From contig JANQET010000325.1 in the NCBI GenBank assembly GCA_028278265.1, forward strand, positions 1 to 38,420: a stretch of 38,420 bases of DNA, written 5' to 3'. How positions within the stretch are numbered: position 1 is the stretch's first letter; each line of letters opens with the position of its first letter. Positions 1 through 7,594 of this stretch are shown here, one piece after another. The position numbers and the translations under genes were made by a program. The notes beneath the pieces are model-generated. The model worked only from the letters and a program-made list of their open reading frames with translations, was not told the origin of the DNA and made no database searches. The DNA is from Myxococcota bacterium (GTDB taxonomy: Bacteria; Myxococcota_A; Polyangia; JAAYKL01).

Positions 1-589
1 GCTTGGTCAGCTCCCGGAAGACGGCCGCCGGACGCTCCGGGCCGCACGCCCGAGCCAGATCGGCCAGGGTGTGGGACAATCGTTTGGGGGCTTCGTAGAT
101 CACGATCAATCCCGGGTCGAGGGCCAAGGCGGTCAACTTGTCCTGTCGCCGGCGTCCGCTCCGCGGTAGAAATCCGAAAAATCGCATCTCCGTTCCGGTC
201 AGTCCTGCCGCGGAGACGGCTGCAATCGCCGCGCAAGCGCCGGGAATCGGTGTGACGGAAATTCCCTGGGCGGCGGCTTCTGAGACCAAGGCGTGTCCCG
301 GATCGGATACCACCGGGGTTCCGGCGTCAGAGACCAGGGCCACGTCCTCGCCGGCACGCAGACGGCCGATCAATTTGGGCACCGCTCGGGCGGCATTGTG
401 GGCGTTGAGGCTCAATTGATGGGTCGAGATTTGGTACCGGTTGAGCAGCTTGGCGGTCACTCGGGTGTCCTCGGCGGCGATCATGGCGACCTCGCCGAGC
501 ACACGCAGGGCGCGCATGCTGATATCCTCCAGGTTCCCGATCGGCGTTCCGACGACGTAGAGGGTGCCCGGATCCCCGGCGGCAGTCAT
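1..589 (-). CDS. rsmI: 16S rRNA (cytidine-1402-2'-O)-methyltransferase RsmI, 3' part outside window
   Basis: Reading the minus strand from the ATG at 589-587 gives an open frame that runs off the window start, so about the first 196 residues are present. The protein opens with LYVVGTPIGNLEDIS, the N-terminal signature of RsmI, followed by AEDTRVTAKLL and later VSDAGTPVVSDPG and IPGACAAIAAVS, all typical of the tetrapyrrole-methylase fold that binds SAM. In the family it 2'-O-methylates C1402 of 16S rRNA in the ribosomal P site. The start codon directly abuts the TAA (592-590) of the sigma factor gene upstream, so the two are probably co-transcribed and translationally coupled. Family assignment is secure; the C-terminus cannot be judged. 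Confidence 0.93.
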   Translation of the reverse strand, partial: MTAAGDPGTLYVVGTPIGNLEDISMRALRVLGEVAMIAAEDTRVTAKLLNRYQISTHQLSLNAHNAARAVPKLIGRLRAGEDVALVSDAGTPVVSDPGHALVSEAAAQGISVTPIPGACAAIAAVSAAGLTGTEMRFFGFLPRSGRRRQDKLTALALDPGLIVIYEAPKRLSHTLADLARACGPERPAAVFRELTK

Positions 590-1546
590 TTACTGCAGGC
601 CCTGGTCGAAGTATTCGGGAAGCTCGTGTTGCAGGTATGATCGCAGCTTGCCCAGCAGTCGCTTCTCGATCTGCCGCACCCGCTCTCTGCTGATGCCGTA
701 AAAGTCACCGATTTCCTGAAGGGTCATCGGTTCGTCAGAGACGAGACGGTGGCTGAAGATGTAGGCCTCCTTGTCCACCAAGGGCTCGCCAAAGGAGAGC
801 AGTTTCCGGTGCACCACCTCATCGAAGCGGGCGTCCTGGATCAATTGATCCTGCAATTCATTATCGTCGACCAACAAATCGATGCGCGAGAGCGGCTTCC
901 CCTCGTTGTCGTTGATTTCCGCGTCCAATGAAACATCCGTGCCCTGCAACCGTCGCTGCATATCGATCACTTCGCGCTCAGAGACCCCCAATTCCTCGGC
1001 CAGCAGCGCCGGAGTCGCTTCCTTGCCGATTGCGGCCAAGCGGGCCCGCTCCTTGTTGAGATTGAAAAAGAGCTTGCGCTGGGTCTGGGTCGTACCGAGT
1101 TTGACCAGGCGCCAATTGTTGACAATAAACCGGAGAATATACGCGCGAATCCACCAGGCCGCATATGATGACAGCTTGACCCCACGAGACGGATCGTACT
1201 TTTTGACCGCCTGCATCAGACCGATGTTCCCCTCCTGGATCAAATCCATGATATTGCGATAAGCCCGCCGATACTCGAAAGCGATCTTGACCACCAACCT
1301 CAAATTGGAGGTGACCAATCGGGCAGCCACCTGAACATCTCCGGTCTCCTGAAAATCTTCGGCCAGCGATTTTTCCTCGTCAGGTGTGAGCAACGGGTAA
1401 TGCTGTATTTCTTGAAGAAATGCCTCAAGTGGGTCATAGGTGCTCAGCGTCTTCTGTCTGGACGGAGAGACTTTTGAGGGAGGTGTGGGTTTTGCCAGTT
1501 TGGCGTTACCGGGCCTAGGCCGAGTATCAATATTTTTAACGCTCAT
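590..1546 (-). CDS. rpoH: RNA polymerase sigma-32-type factor (RpoH)
   Basis: This 318-residue sigma-70 family protein has region 1.2 near residue 37 (YDPLEAFLQEI), the region 2 core (NLRLVVKIAFEYRR, DLIQEGNIGLMQAVKKYDP and SSYAAWWIRAYI), and a region 4 helix-turn-helix at the C-terminus (MTLQEIGDFYGISRERVRQIE). Between regions 2 and 3 lies QRKLFFNLNKERARL, which matches the RpoH box that distinguishes sigma-32 from housekeeping and flagellar sigma factors. There is no long region 1.1 and no large non-conserved insert, as expected for the family. It should direct core polymerase to heat-shock-type promoters. The N-terminal 35 residues are basic and Pro/Ser-rich and look disordered. It is followed without a gap by rsmI. 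Delta-type genomes often carry several RpoH paralogues, so this need not be the main heat-shock factor. Confidence 0.9.
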   Translation of the reverse strand: MSVKNIDTRPRPGNAKLAKPTPPSKVSPSRQKTLSTYDPLEAFLQEIQHYPLLTPDEEKSLAEDFQETGDVQVAARLVTSNLRLVVKIAFEYRRAYRNIMDLIQEGNIGLMQAVKKYDPSRGVKLSSYAAWWIRAYILRFIVNNWRLVKLGTTQTQRKLFFNLNKERARLAAIGKEATPALLAEELGVSEREVIDMQRRLQGTDVSLDAEINDNEGKPLSRIDLLVDDNELQDQLIQDARFDEVVHRKLLSFGEPLVDKEAYIFSHRLVSDEPMTLQEIGDFYGISRERVRQIEKRLLGKLRSYLQHELPEYFDQGLQ

Positions 1547-1632
1547 CTCGTCATCAAATCAAAACTATCATCGCCGGGAGCCAGCTCACGATGCCACAAA
1601 AACAACTGATCCGTACTTTATCGTCGCGCGTC

Positions 1633-1641
1633 ACTATAACA
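1633..1641 (-). promoter_or_regulatory. Possible extended -10 promoter of the sigma factor gene
   Basis: On the minus strand 1641-1633 reads TGTTATAGT, an extended -10 element (TGn plus TATAAT with one mismatch). A TTGACC at 1666-1661 lies 22 bp upstream, too far to be a normal -35. It would give a leader of about 80 nt before the ATG at 1546. This is a motif match only. Confidence 0.3.
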
Positions 1642-1667
1642 CAAGTTTAGAACCCTCCTAGGTCAAC

Positions 1668-1696
1668 TTGGTTAATTTTATATAACATGTTATCTT
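1668..1696 (+). promoter_or_regulatory. Possible sigma-70 promoter with 12-bp palindrome, for the 1795 lipoprotein
   Basis: TTGGTT (1668-1673) and TATCTT (1691-1696) are separated by 17 bp in an AT-rich block. The perfect palindrome ATAACATGTTAT (1682-1693) covers the spacer and the start of the -10, the usual place for a repressor operator. It sits between divergent genes. Both hexamers are only moderate matches. Confidence 0.3.
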
Positions 1697-1794
1697 ATCA
1701 GTGCTCGCGAAATGACAACCTCTGAGGCCCGGTCGGGTCTGGTGGGACAAAGGGCGACCGCGGCGCAGGCGCTTCGGGTGGGAGCGAAACAACC

Positions 1795-2445
1795 ATGAGG
1801 CAACCGGGAATGAGCGCCAAAACAATCCTCTTACCACTCCTCTGGCTCGGCCTGTTGTCCTGTTCCACCGGTGCCGGCGACGGCCGCATTTGGGGCAAGC
1901 TGTTCTTACCCCAATGCAGTATCGACTCTGATGAGTTCGATATGAAAATCGATTTTTTCGCGGCAAGTGATTTCAATCAAACCCTGACCATCCGCCTGCA
2001 GCGCTCCGGCAAGGATCAGACCTTCACCGACGGGGTGCTGTTGGTCCTTCGCAATGTCCATGACATCGCCGAAGCCCTCGAAACCAATGATGAATTCATC
2101 AGCGAGATCACTTTGGAACCAACGCTGCAGGAGTTCATCGACCAGGGACCGGAAGTGGGAGTGCCCCGCACGTCCCGCACCAGCCCGGCCGCGGTGACGC
2201 TCTACCTCAATGACACCTGTCCGGACAACACGCTGGCCTTTACCGATGGCACCGGCACCCTGACCCTGGAGAGCATCTATCTGCCGGATGAACAGAAGCG
2301 GATAAAAGGCTCCTTCGACCTCACCTTTGTCGATCCGCGATACTGGGAGTCGTCCCATCCGGGATCATACGGACCCACTGCCGAGCTGAAGGGGGAATTC
2401 GATTTCAACTACACGCGCGGCAGTCCGGCCCAGACCTTCCCCTGA
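1795..2445 (+). CDS. Predicted lipoprotein of unknown function
   Basis: This 216-residue protein has a short basic start, a Leu-rich hydrophobic stretch and a lipobox LLSC with Cys 23, so it should be lipidated after signal peptidase II cleavage. The mature part is rich in beta-strand-like segments and acidic residues and has only two further Cys, near residues 41 and 142 (QCSID, DTCPD), which could form a disulfide. I recognise no family. GGGAG about 10 nt upstream supports the ATG at 1795; the in-frame ATG at 1813 also has a GAGG upstream and would still leave a usable signal peptide. The rRNA methyltransferase gene starts only 8 bp downstream, so the two probably share a transcript, which need not mean a shared function. 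Confidence 0.8.
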   Translation: MRQPGMSAKTILLPLLWLGLLSCSTGAGDGRIWGKLFLPQCSIDSDEFDMKIDFFAASDFNQTLTIRLQRSGKDQTFTDGVLLVLRNVHDIAEALETNDEFISEITLEPTLQEFIDQGPEVGVPRTSRTSPAAVTLYLNDTCPDNTLAFTDGTGTLTLESIYLPDEQKRIKGSFDLTFVDPRYWESSHPGSYGPTAELKGEFDFNYTRGSPAQTFP

Positions 2446-2453
2446 GCGACCCA

Positions 2454-3704
2454 ATGGCGCAACAGTCAGCTCGGATCACCATCGAACGGTTGGCGGCAGG
2501 AGGGGACGGGATTGGTCATCTCGATGGAAAAGTCTGTTTTGTCCCCTGGTCCGCACCGGGGGATCACTTGATAATTCGCATTACGAACGAAAAAAAACGA
2601 TACAGTCGCGGTGAGATCACCGAAATCCTGACACCGGGTGTTGGTCGGGTTCAGCCGAAATGTGGCTTATTCGGTCAATGCGGAGGATGTCAGTGGCAAC
2701 ACATCGCCGCTTCGACCCAGCAGGAGGCCAAGCAGGCCATTTTGTCCCAAGCACTGGATCGGCCCGAGCTGGATTTCACCCCGACCGGCACTCCCTACGC
2801 CTACCGCCGGCAGGTGCGACTGCACCTCAACACGGGGCGAAGTACTTCGCCGAAGGTCGGTTTCATTCGGGCCGGATCCCGACGCATCGTCCAGGTGACC
2901 GAGTGCCCCATCATGGCCCCACAGTTACAGTGCGCTCTTACCACACTACACCGGACTTTGTGCCCGACGATTGGCGGTCCCGCAACAATCCGCCTCGCCG
3001 CCGGAGACGCCGGCGCAGTGGTGGCCGTCGATTGTGCCGCTGCCCCTCGGAGAGCATTTTACCAGCACGCGGAAGCGTTGGTTCCCAAATCCCTGGCCGG
3101 TGTGGTCGCGATTGTCGATGGTCACCGGACCGTGGTCGCCGGAACCGGCGACGTGGTGCTCAGCGGCAGTGACGGCCAATCTCTCTGCACGCCTGTCACC
3201 AGCTTCGGGCAAGCCAATGAAGAGGCCAACCACCACCTGGGCCGAACAGTGGACCGGTGGCTTGGGGATCGGCATTTCTCGAACGCGTTGGAACTGTTCG
3301 CCGGTGCCGGCAACCTCACCGGTGTGCTGGCCACTCGGATCAAGCAGGTCACAGCGGTCGAATGGGATACCTCTGCCTGTCGAGCGCTGAAAGAGAATTT
3401 GCACCACCGTCAGCTCCGCGGGGTGACCATCGAAGCCGGCGACGCGCTCGAGCATTATCGACAGCTCCACCGCCGTTTCGAACTGGTCGTGCTCGATCCG
3501 CCCCGCACCGGACAGTTGGAGCTTGCCCGGCTGATGGCGACCGGGCCTCATCGCGCGGTGCTCTACATCTCCTGTAACCCGGCAACATTGTCGCGAGATA
3601 TCGGCGTTTTACGCCGTGGTGGTTTTCACCTCACCGAGGCGATCGGGTTTGACATGTTTCCCCAGACATCGCATATCGAAGCGGCCGTACTACTGGAGCG
3701 GTGA
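2454..3704 (+). CDS. rlmD: 23S rRNA (uracil-5-)-methyltransferase, RlmD/RumA family
   Basis: The 416-residue protein has an N-terminal TRAM domain (about 5-60), iron-sulfur cysteines C70, C76 and C79 (CGLFGQCGGC) with C151 (TECPIM) as fourth ligand, a SAM-binding Rossmann motif (ALELFAGAGNLTG, 279-290), the substrate/SAM loop VLDPPRTG (347-353) and the nucleophile C374 in ISCNPATLSRD. E409 in SHIEAAV matches the general base of the family. These proteins methylate C5 of a uridine in 23S rRNA (U1939 in E. coli) or, for relatives, tRNA U54. All catalytic features are present, so it should be active; which uridine it uses cannot be told from sequence. It is 8 bp after the lipoprotein gene and its stop lies just before the start of the small Cys protein gene at 3707. 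Confidence 0.88.
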   Translation: MAQQSARITIERLAAGGDGIGHLDGKVCFVPWSAPGDHLIIRITNEKKRYSRGEITEILTPGVGRVQPKCGLFGQCGGCQWQHIAASTQQEAKQAILSQALDRPELDFTPTGTPYAYRRQVRLHLNTGRSTSPKVGFIRAGSRRIVQVTECPIMAPQLQCALTTLHRTLCPTIGGPATIRLAAGDAGAVVAVDCAAAPRRAFYQHAEALVPKSLAGVVAIVDGHRTVVAGTGDVVLSGSDGQSLCTPVTSFGQANEEANHHLGRTVDRWLGDRHFSNALELFAGAGNLTGVLATRIKQVTAVEWDTSACRALKENLHHRQLRGVTIEAGDALEHYRQLHRRFELVVLDPPRTGQLELARLMATGPHRAVLYISCNPATLSRDIGVLRRGGFHLTEAIGFDMFPQTSHIEAAVLLER

Positions 3705-3706
3705 CC

Positions 3707-3910
3707 ATGGATGTACCGTTTAACAATAAATTCGATGAACAGCGAAAAATCTTCGGATTTCGATTCACCTGCGAGCATTGCACCTATTTCGACGATTCAG
3801 AGCAGTCCTGTTCCCACGGTTTTCCCAATGGGGTCCATCGCCTTTCCCACTACGACGGTCCAGCCAAACCGGAGACAATCATCTTCTGCAAGGAATTTGA
3901 TCTCTGTTAA
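3707..3910 (+). CDS. Small cysteine-rich conserved-looking protein
   Basis: This 67-residue protein contains FTCEHCTYFD, then a third Cys (SCSHGFP), and ends FCKEFDLC. The CxxC plus three further Cys suggest a small metal-binding or disulfide-bonded fold. There is no signal peptide or membrane segment, so it is probably cytoplasmic. The ATG at 3707 is preferred because GGAG lies 8 nt upstream at 3695-3698; a GTG at 3701 in the same frame would overlap the preceding TGA but is badly placed for that ribosome site. The near-overlap with the methyltransferase gene suggests one operon. I recognise small Cys proteins of this style from delta-type genomes but can give no function. Confidence 0.7.
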   Translation: MDVPFNNKFDEQRKIFGFRFTCEHCTYFDDSEQSCSHGFPNGVHRLSHYDGPAKPETIIFCKEFDLC

Positions 3911-4223
3911 AAACAACACTGAAAACATTAGAATATTTATAAGTAGTTTGAAATAAAAATTCAACCATTCCCCCTTCCTTACCTGGCTCGATTCTCAACC
4001 TTTTTGTCCTCGTGGCCGCTTTAACCAGCTGAATACACGCAATAAAATCGTACAATTCTGCCCCGCCTGAAAAAACGCTTCCTTTTGAGTCTATTTGCCT
4101 CAAAATTCGCATTGACGCATAAACACTCATTAAGGTATCGTGTTGGGGATGTACCGTGGGAAACCCAATCGAATCGACCACTTCCAAGCGACACCATCCC
4201 ATCGAGATGAAAAGGTATCGAAA
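3911..4223 (+). promoter_or_regulatory. Non-coding 313-bp gap with likely sigma-70 promoter at 4112-4141
   Basis: No gene is supported here. The first 60 bp are very AT-rich. TTGACG (4112-4117), an 18-bp spacer and TATCGT (4136-4141) form a fair sigma-70 promoter about 75 bp before the ATG at 4224. That position argues against translation starting at the earlier in-frame ATG at 4140. No clear terminator hairpin follows the small Cys gene. Confidence 0.4.
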
Positions 4224-5225
4224 ATGAACAAATATGCACCGACGATTGCCCTTTTGGCAATCCTCTGGCTCACAGCCCAGCTGGCTGGCGGCTGCGCAGC
4301 TGAACCGGCGGCCTTTCAAGCCGAAGACGCGGGCATTAATCCGACCGACACCGACTCCAGCGACAATCCGGGCGATGACGACGATGATGACGCCGACGGT
4401 GGCGGGGACGCGGATGCCGATACAGACGCGGATACGGACACGGATACGGACACGGACAGCGACACGGACGGAGATACCGACGGGGATGGAGACACGGACG
4501 CCGATGGGGACACCGACGCGGATACGGACAGCGATACGGACGGGGATGGGGATTGCGATACCGATGGAGATACGGATGCGGATACGGACGCCGATACCGA
4601 CACCGATGCCGACGGTGATGGGGATTCCGACACGGATGCGGACTCTGACGGCGATACGGAAACTGAGACGGAAAATGATTGTATAGTGCTGTTCGAAGAC
4701 GACTTTGAAGACGGCGATCACGACGGCTGGAACACCTCTCAAGCCTACTATGATTTTGCCGGCGCCAACGATAGCGAGGCGGCAAACGGTTCAACCTATA
4801 GTTTTTTCATCAAGGGGGGGAGCCAACAACCGAAGAACCGTGTCTTTCACCCGCTGGATTCGATACAGCCCTCCCGCGTCTCCTACTGGGCGAGAATCGA
4901 CAGCGATGAACGGGCCGGCGGCGTGTTCGTCCTGGCCAATGAAGATACAGAACCACTGATGTGGACCTTCTTCTCCGACGAGGGACAAATTACCACTTCC
5001 GGGTATCTCGAACTCATGGAATACCAAAAGCGGCGCTGGTATTTCTTCGAATACAGGGATATCAACTGGTCTGAACAGACTTATGATGTCTACATCGACC
5101 ACGAACAAGTCGCTGATGATATCGCCTTTGGTCGCCCGGAGGATGGGAACAATATCAAGTATATAGCCCTATACAACTATCACTGGTGCCTGGCCTGGTG
5201 GGATGAAATCACTATCTGCCAATAG
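4224..5225 (+). CDS. Lipoprotein with Asp-x linker and LamG-like beta domain (paralogue A)
   Basis: The protein (333 residues) starts with a lipoprotein signal (LAGGC, Cys 24), then an acidic low-complexity region with about 42 consecutive Asp-x dipeptides (x is Thr, Ala, Ser or Gly, once Cys), then a C-terminal module of about 180 residues beginning [12 protein letters not shown]. That module is beta-rich with many aromatic residues (WNTS, YWAR, WWDEITIC) and resembles a concanavalin/LamG-type jelly roll, but this is a fold guess. The protein should be anchored in a membrane with the acidic tract as an extended spacer displaying the module. The ATG at 4224 is chosen over 4140 because it follows AAAGG and a promoter overlaps 4140. 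The next gene encodes a paralogue with the same layout. Confidence 0.85.
   Translation: MNKYAPTIALLAILWLTAQLAGGCAAEPAAFQAEDAGINPTDTDSSDNPGDDDDDDADGGGDADADTDADTDTDTDTDSDTDGDTDGDGDTDADGDTDADTDSDTDGDGDCDTDGDTDADTDADTDTDADGDGDSDTDADSDGDTETETENDCIVLFEDDFEDGDHDGWNTSQAYYDFAGANDSEAANGSTYSFFIKGGSQQPKNRVFHPLDSIQPSRVSYWARIDSDERAGGVFVLANEDTEPLMWTFFSDEGQITTSGYLELMEYQKRRWYFFEYRDINWSEQTYDVYIDHEQVADDIAFGRPEDGNNIKYIALYNYHWCLAWWDEITICQ
4407..4658 (+). repeat. Asp-x dipeptide tract, about 42 units
   Basis: Six-base units GAy-NCN or GAy-GGN are repeated in frame; Asp is invariant and the second codon encodes Thr, Ala, Gly or Ser, with one Cys. The degenerate repeat opens spurious reading frames in other frames on both strands. 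Confidence 0.95.
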
Positions 5226-5335
5226 GGCTATCCAGGCCAGAAGCCGACGCCAGTGGCACCACCTTTATTTGGTTCAATTTTACACTTCCTCTAAACTATC
5301 TGCTTGAAATTTAACGTATTTCTACAAATTCGGAC

Positions 5336-5363
5336 TTGACGAACATTCATTTGCCGTTTTAAT
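5336..5363 (+). promoter_or_regulatory. Likely sigma-70 promoter of paralogue B
   Basis: TTGACG (5336-5341), a 16-bp spacer and TTTAAT (5358-5363) match the consensus at five of six positions in each hexamer. The expected transcript start is about 70 nt before the ATG at 5441. The -35 is identical to that in front of paralogue A, so the two may be expressed separately but similarly. Confidence 0.45.
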
Positions 5364-5440
5364 TTGTCTCGTGCACGAACTTACAAAAGCACACGAGTTG
5401 TTTTCACTAGCCGGCTTTACCAGTCGACGGTAGGGGGCAG

Positions 5441-6478
5441 ATGATGGGACATGTTCACCTGAATATTTACACATTGGCGACGATTCTGGCGCTGGGCTGC
5501 GGCCTCTCTCCGGACGCTCCGTTCCACTCGAGGCCCGACTCGGGGACCATCGACGATGAAGAAAACGATGGGGATTCCGATTCTGAAAACGAATCGGATT
5601 CCGGCGCTGATGGGGATACAGATGCTGACGGGGACACCGATGGTGACACGGACGCTGATACGGATACAGACGCCGATTCGGATGGGGACGCCGATTCGGA
5701 CAGTGACGCCGATTCAGATGGGGATTCCGATTCGGACAGCGACGCTGATGCGGACGGTGATTCCGACGGCGATACGGACACCGATGCGGACGCGGATGCC
5801 GATGCAGATACAGACACCGATTCAGACAGCGACGCCGACTCAGATGGGGATTCCGACTGCGACACCGACGCCGATTCGGACGGGGACGCGGACATGGACG
5901 CCGACACCGATTCGGATGGCGATACGGATGATTGCATCGTGTTGTTCGAAGATGATTTCGAAGATGGCAATACCATCGGCTGGAACACATCGCACGCCTT
6001 GTACATTCAAATGGGTGTGACCGCGGACATCGCCGCAGCCGGTACCGAAAGGAGCTTCCATCTGAAAGGTGGAACCAAGGATCCGTACAACCGGGTCGTT
6101 CTTCCCCTGAGCGGCATCGCTCCCTCTCGGCTATCGTTCTGGACCCGCACCGGCAAGGATGAGGTCGCTGCCGGCTACTTTCTGCTCACCGATTCGAACA
6201 ACCGACCGATCATGTGGACCTATTTCAACAAAGAGGGATTCATCCGCACCAACCACGAGGAGAACTTGGTCGAATACGAAGAGGACGAATGGTATTTTAT
6301 GGAGTACCGCAATATTGACTGGGCGGCGAGGCGATATGACGTTCACATCGATGGGGAGCTGGTCGCTGAGGAGCACCCATTCCACTCCCCGGGTACCACC
6401 GGATCGATTCACTCCCTCAGTCTCTACAACTACGACCCAAGCGAATCCTGGTGGGACGAGATCCTCATTTGCGAGTAG
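5441..6478 (+). CDS. Lipoprotein with Asp-x linker and LamG-like beta domain (paralogue B)
   Basis: This 345-residue protein has the same order as the preceding gene: signal with LALGC (Cys 20), acidic linker with about 53 Asp-x units, then a C-terminal domain of about 180 residues opening [12 protein letters not shown] and closing WWDEILICE. Shared landmarks in the C-terminal domains include GWNTS, a lysine-glycine-glycine turn (FHLKGG), FWTRTG versus YWARID, PIMWTYF and EYRNIDW. Divergence is substantial, so the duplication is not recent. Ser is more frequent in this linker than in paralogue A. The start is ATG 5441 (a second ATG follows at 5444) after a GGGGGC ribosome site. The binding target of the domain is unknown; carbohydrate or protein are both possible. 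Confidence 0.85.
   Translation: MMGHVHLNIYTLATILALGCGLSPDAPFHSRPDSGTIDDEENDGDSDSENESDSGADGDTDADGDTDGDTDADTDTDADSDGDADSDSDADSDGDSDSDSDADADGDSDGDTDTDADADADADTDTDSDSDADSDGDSDCDTDADSDGDADMDADTDSDGDTDDCIVLFEDDFEDGNTIGWNTSHALYIQMGVTADIAAAGTERSFHLKGGTKDPYNRVVLPLSGIAPSRLSFWTRTGKDEVAAGYFLLTDSNNRPIMWTYFNKEGFIRTNHEENLVEYEEDEWYFMEYRNIDWAARRYDVHIDGELVAEEHPFHSPGTTGSIHSLSLYNYDPSESWWDEILICE
5609..5926 (+). repeat. Asp-x dipeptide tract, about 53 units
   Basis: This is the longest Asp-x tract in the window. The x residue is Ser, Ala, Gly or Thr, with single Cys and Met exceptions. Confidence 0.95.
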
Positions 6479-6487
6479 TGATTCGTA

Positions 6488-7381
6488 TTAGTCTACGATA
6501 ACGAATATTGAAATCTCATCGCAGCCGTCGAGATTGGGGTCGGTGGGATCTTCTGCGCACACCTCGATATCGTGACTTCCCACGTTGTTCAGTGTGGCTT
6601 GGGTGGTGCTGCCGGTTCCCAACGGACCCTCCAGGCTACTGGTCCAAACGATCTTGTTCGGATCGATGGTCTCTCCCTCCGGATCGGTGCACTCCGCCTG
6701 GAAATACACGGTCTGACCTTCCTCAAAGGAATCCCCGTCATCGGGTTCGAGGATGACGCACTCCGGCGGCAGATTCGACACCACGTGAATGATAATTGCG
6801 GCCTTGCCGACGGCCCCCTGGGAGTCCTTTGCCTCCAAAGAGATCACGTGATCTCCGGCCGACAGCGAATGGCTGACCGTCTCACCGGTACCGAAGGCAG
6901 CACTGCCCGCTTTCCACGTCAACGCGGCTCCGGTCAAGGCGCCGTCCTCGATATCGGTTCCGCTGCCCACAAACTCAATCGCATCTCCGGCCTTGAAGTA
7001 GTCTCCATTTTCCGGTTCTTCAATCTCGGCGACCGGCACCGAGTTCACGTCCGAGTCGGAATCGGAGTCACTGTCCGCGTCCGCATCACTGTCCGCATCG
7101 CTGTCCGCGTCTGTGTCGCCGTCAGTATCACTGTCGCTATCCGAATCAGTGTCACTGTCCGCATCACTATCGCTGTCGGTATCCGTGTCCGAGTCCCCAT
7201 CGGCACCGGTATCGGTATCCGAATCCGTATCGGTGTCTGTGTCCGTATCCGTATCAGAATCCGCTCCTGCGTCGTCGCCATTGGGTCCGCCGTCGGCCTC
7301 ACTGCCGCATCCGAAAAACGGCAACGAGCACATCAGACCCACCAGTATCAGGTTTTTTAAATACGTTTTTTGGCTTGGCAT
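6488..7381 (-). CDS. Lipoprotein with Asp-x linker and two PKD/Ig-like domains
   Basis: The 297-residue protein has a signal peptide ending FFGC (Cys 25), an Asp-x tract at about residues 41-111, and two beta-sandwich repeats. The first opens [19 protein letters not shown] and contains [14 protein letters not shown]; the second opens [20 protein letters not shown] and contains [12 protein letters not shown]. The strand pattern and the closing 'HxIxLxAxD' motif fit PKD or bacterial Ig-like domains, which usually act as spacers or adhesion modules. The ATG at 7381 has AAGGAG upstream; an upstream in-frame ATG at 7444 would spoil the signal peptide. It is convergent with paralogue B, 9 bp apart. 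Confidence 0.85.
   Translation of the reverse strand: MPSQKTYLKNLILVGLMCSLPFFGCGSEADGGPNGDDAGADSDTDTDTDTDTDSDTDTGADGDSDTDTDSDSDADSDTDSDSDSDTDGDTDADSDADSDADADSDSDSDSDVNSVPVAEIEEPENGDYFKAGDAIEFVGSGTDIEDGALTGAALTWKAGSAAFGTGETVSHSLSAGDHVISLEAKDSQGAVGKAAIIIHVVSNLPPECVILEPDDGDSFEEGQTVYFQAECTDPEGETIDPNKIVWTSSLEGPLGTGSTTQATLNNVGSHDIEVCAEDPTDPNLDGCDEISIFVIVD
7049..7261 (-). repeat. Asp-x dipeptide tract, about 35 units
   Basis: The x residue is mostly Thr, Ser and Ala. One register break occurs (TGADGD), then the two-residue period resumes. Confidence 0.95.
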
Positions 7382-7594
7382 ATTTTGTTTCTCCTTCGTT
7401 AAAAAGTTCTCTTCTTCTCCGTCGCGATTGTTCACGTACGTCACATACCGGTTTAACGCGGGACCTCGCAGCGCGTGCTCCTAAACGCTTCGACGTCACC
7501 GAGATGGTTATGAAGAATGATGTGACGAGCGCACGAAATTGATCAGAAGCGCCTAAAAAAAGAGACGATTCTTTCAACCCAGCGAAATCTAAAC

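Noticed and set aside
4140-4223. N-terminal extension of paralogue A from the ATG at 4140
   Set aside because: A sigma-70-like -10 at 4136-4141 overlaps it, and the signal peptide begins properly only at 4224.
4316-4794. Long open frames in other phases and on the other strand through the Asp-x tracts, giving Arg/Ile, Ser/Val or Arg/His-rich proteins
   Set aside because: They are by-products of the six-base repeat, lack ribosome sites and signal features, and occur at every tract in the window.
5252-5267. TGGCACCACC as a sigma-54 -24 element before paralogue B
   Set aside because: There is no GC at the required -12 position; a sigma-70-type promoter lies downstream instead.
6481-6506. ATTCGT...ACGAAT inverted repeat between the two convergent lipoprotein genes as a bidirectional terminator
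   Set aside because: The stem is only 6 bp with a 14-nt loop and no clear U-run on either strand.
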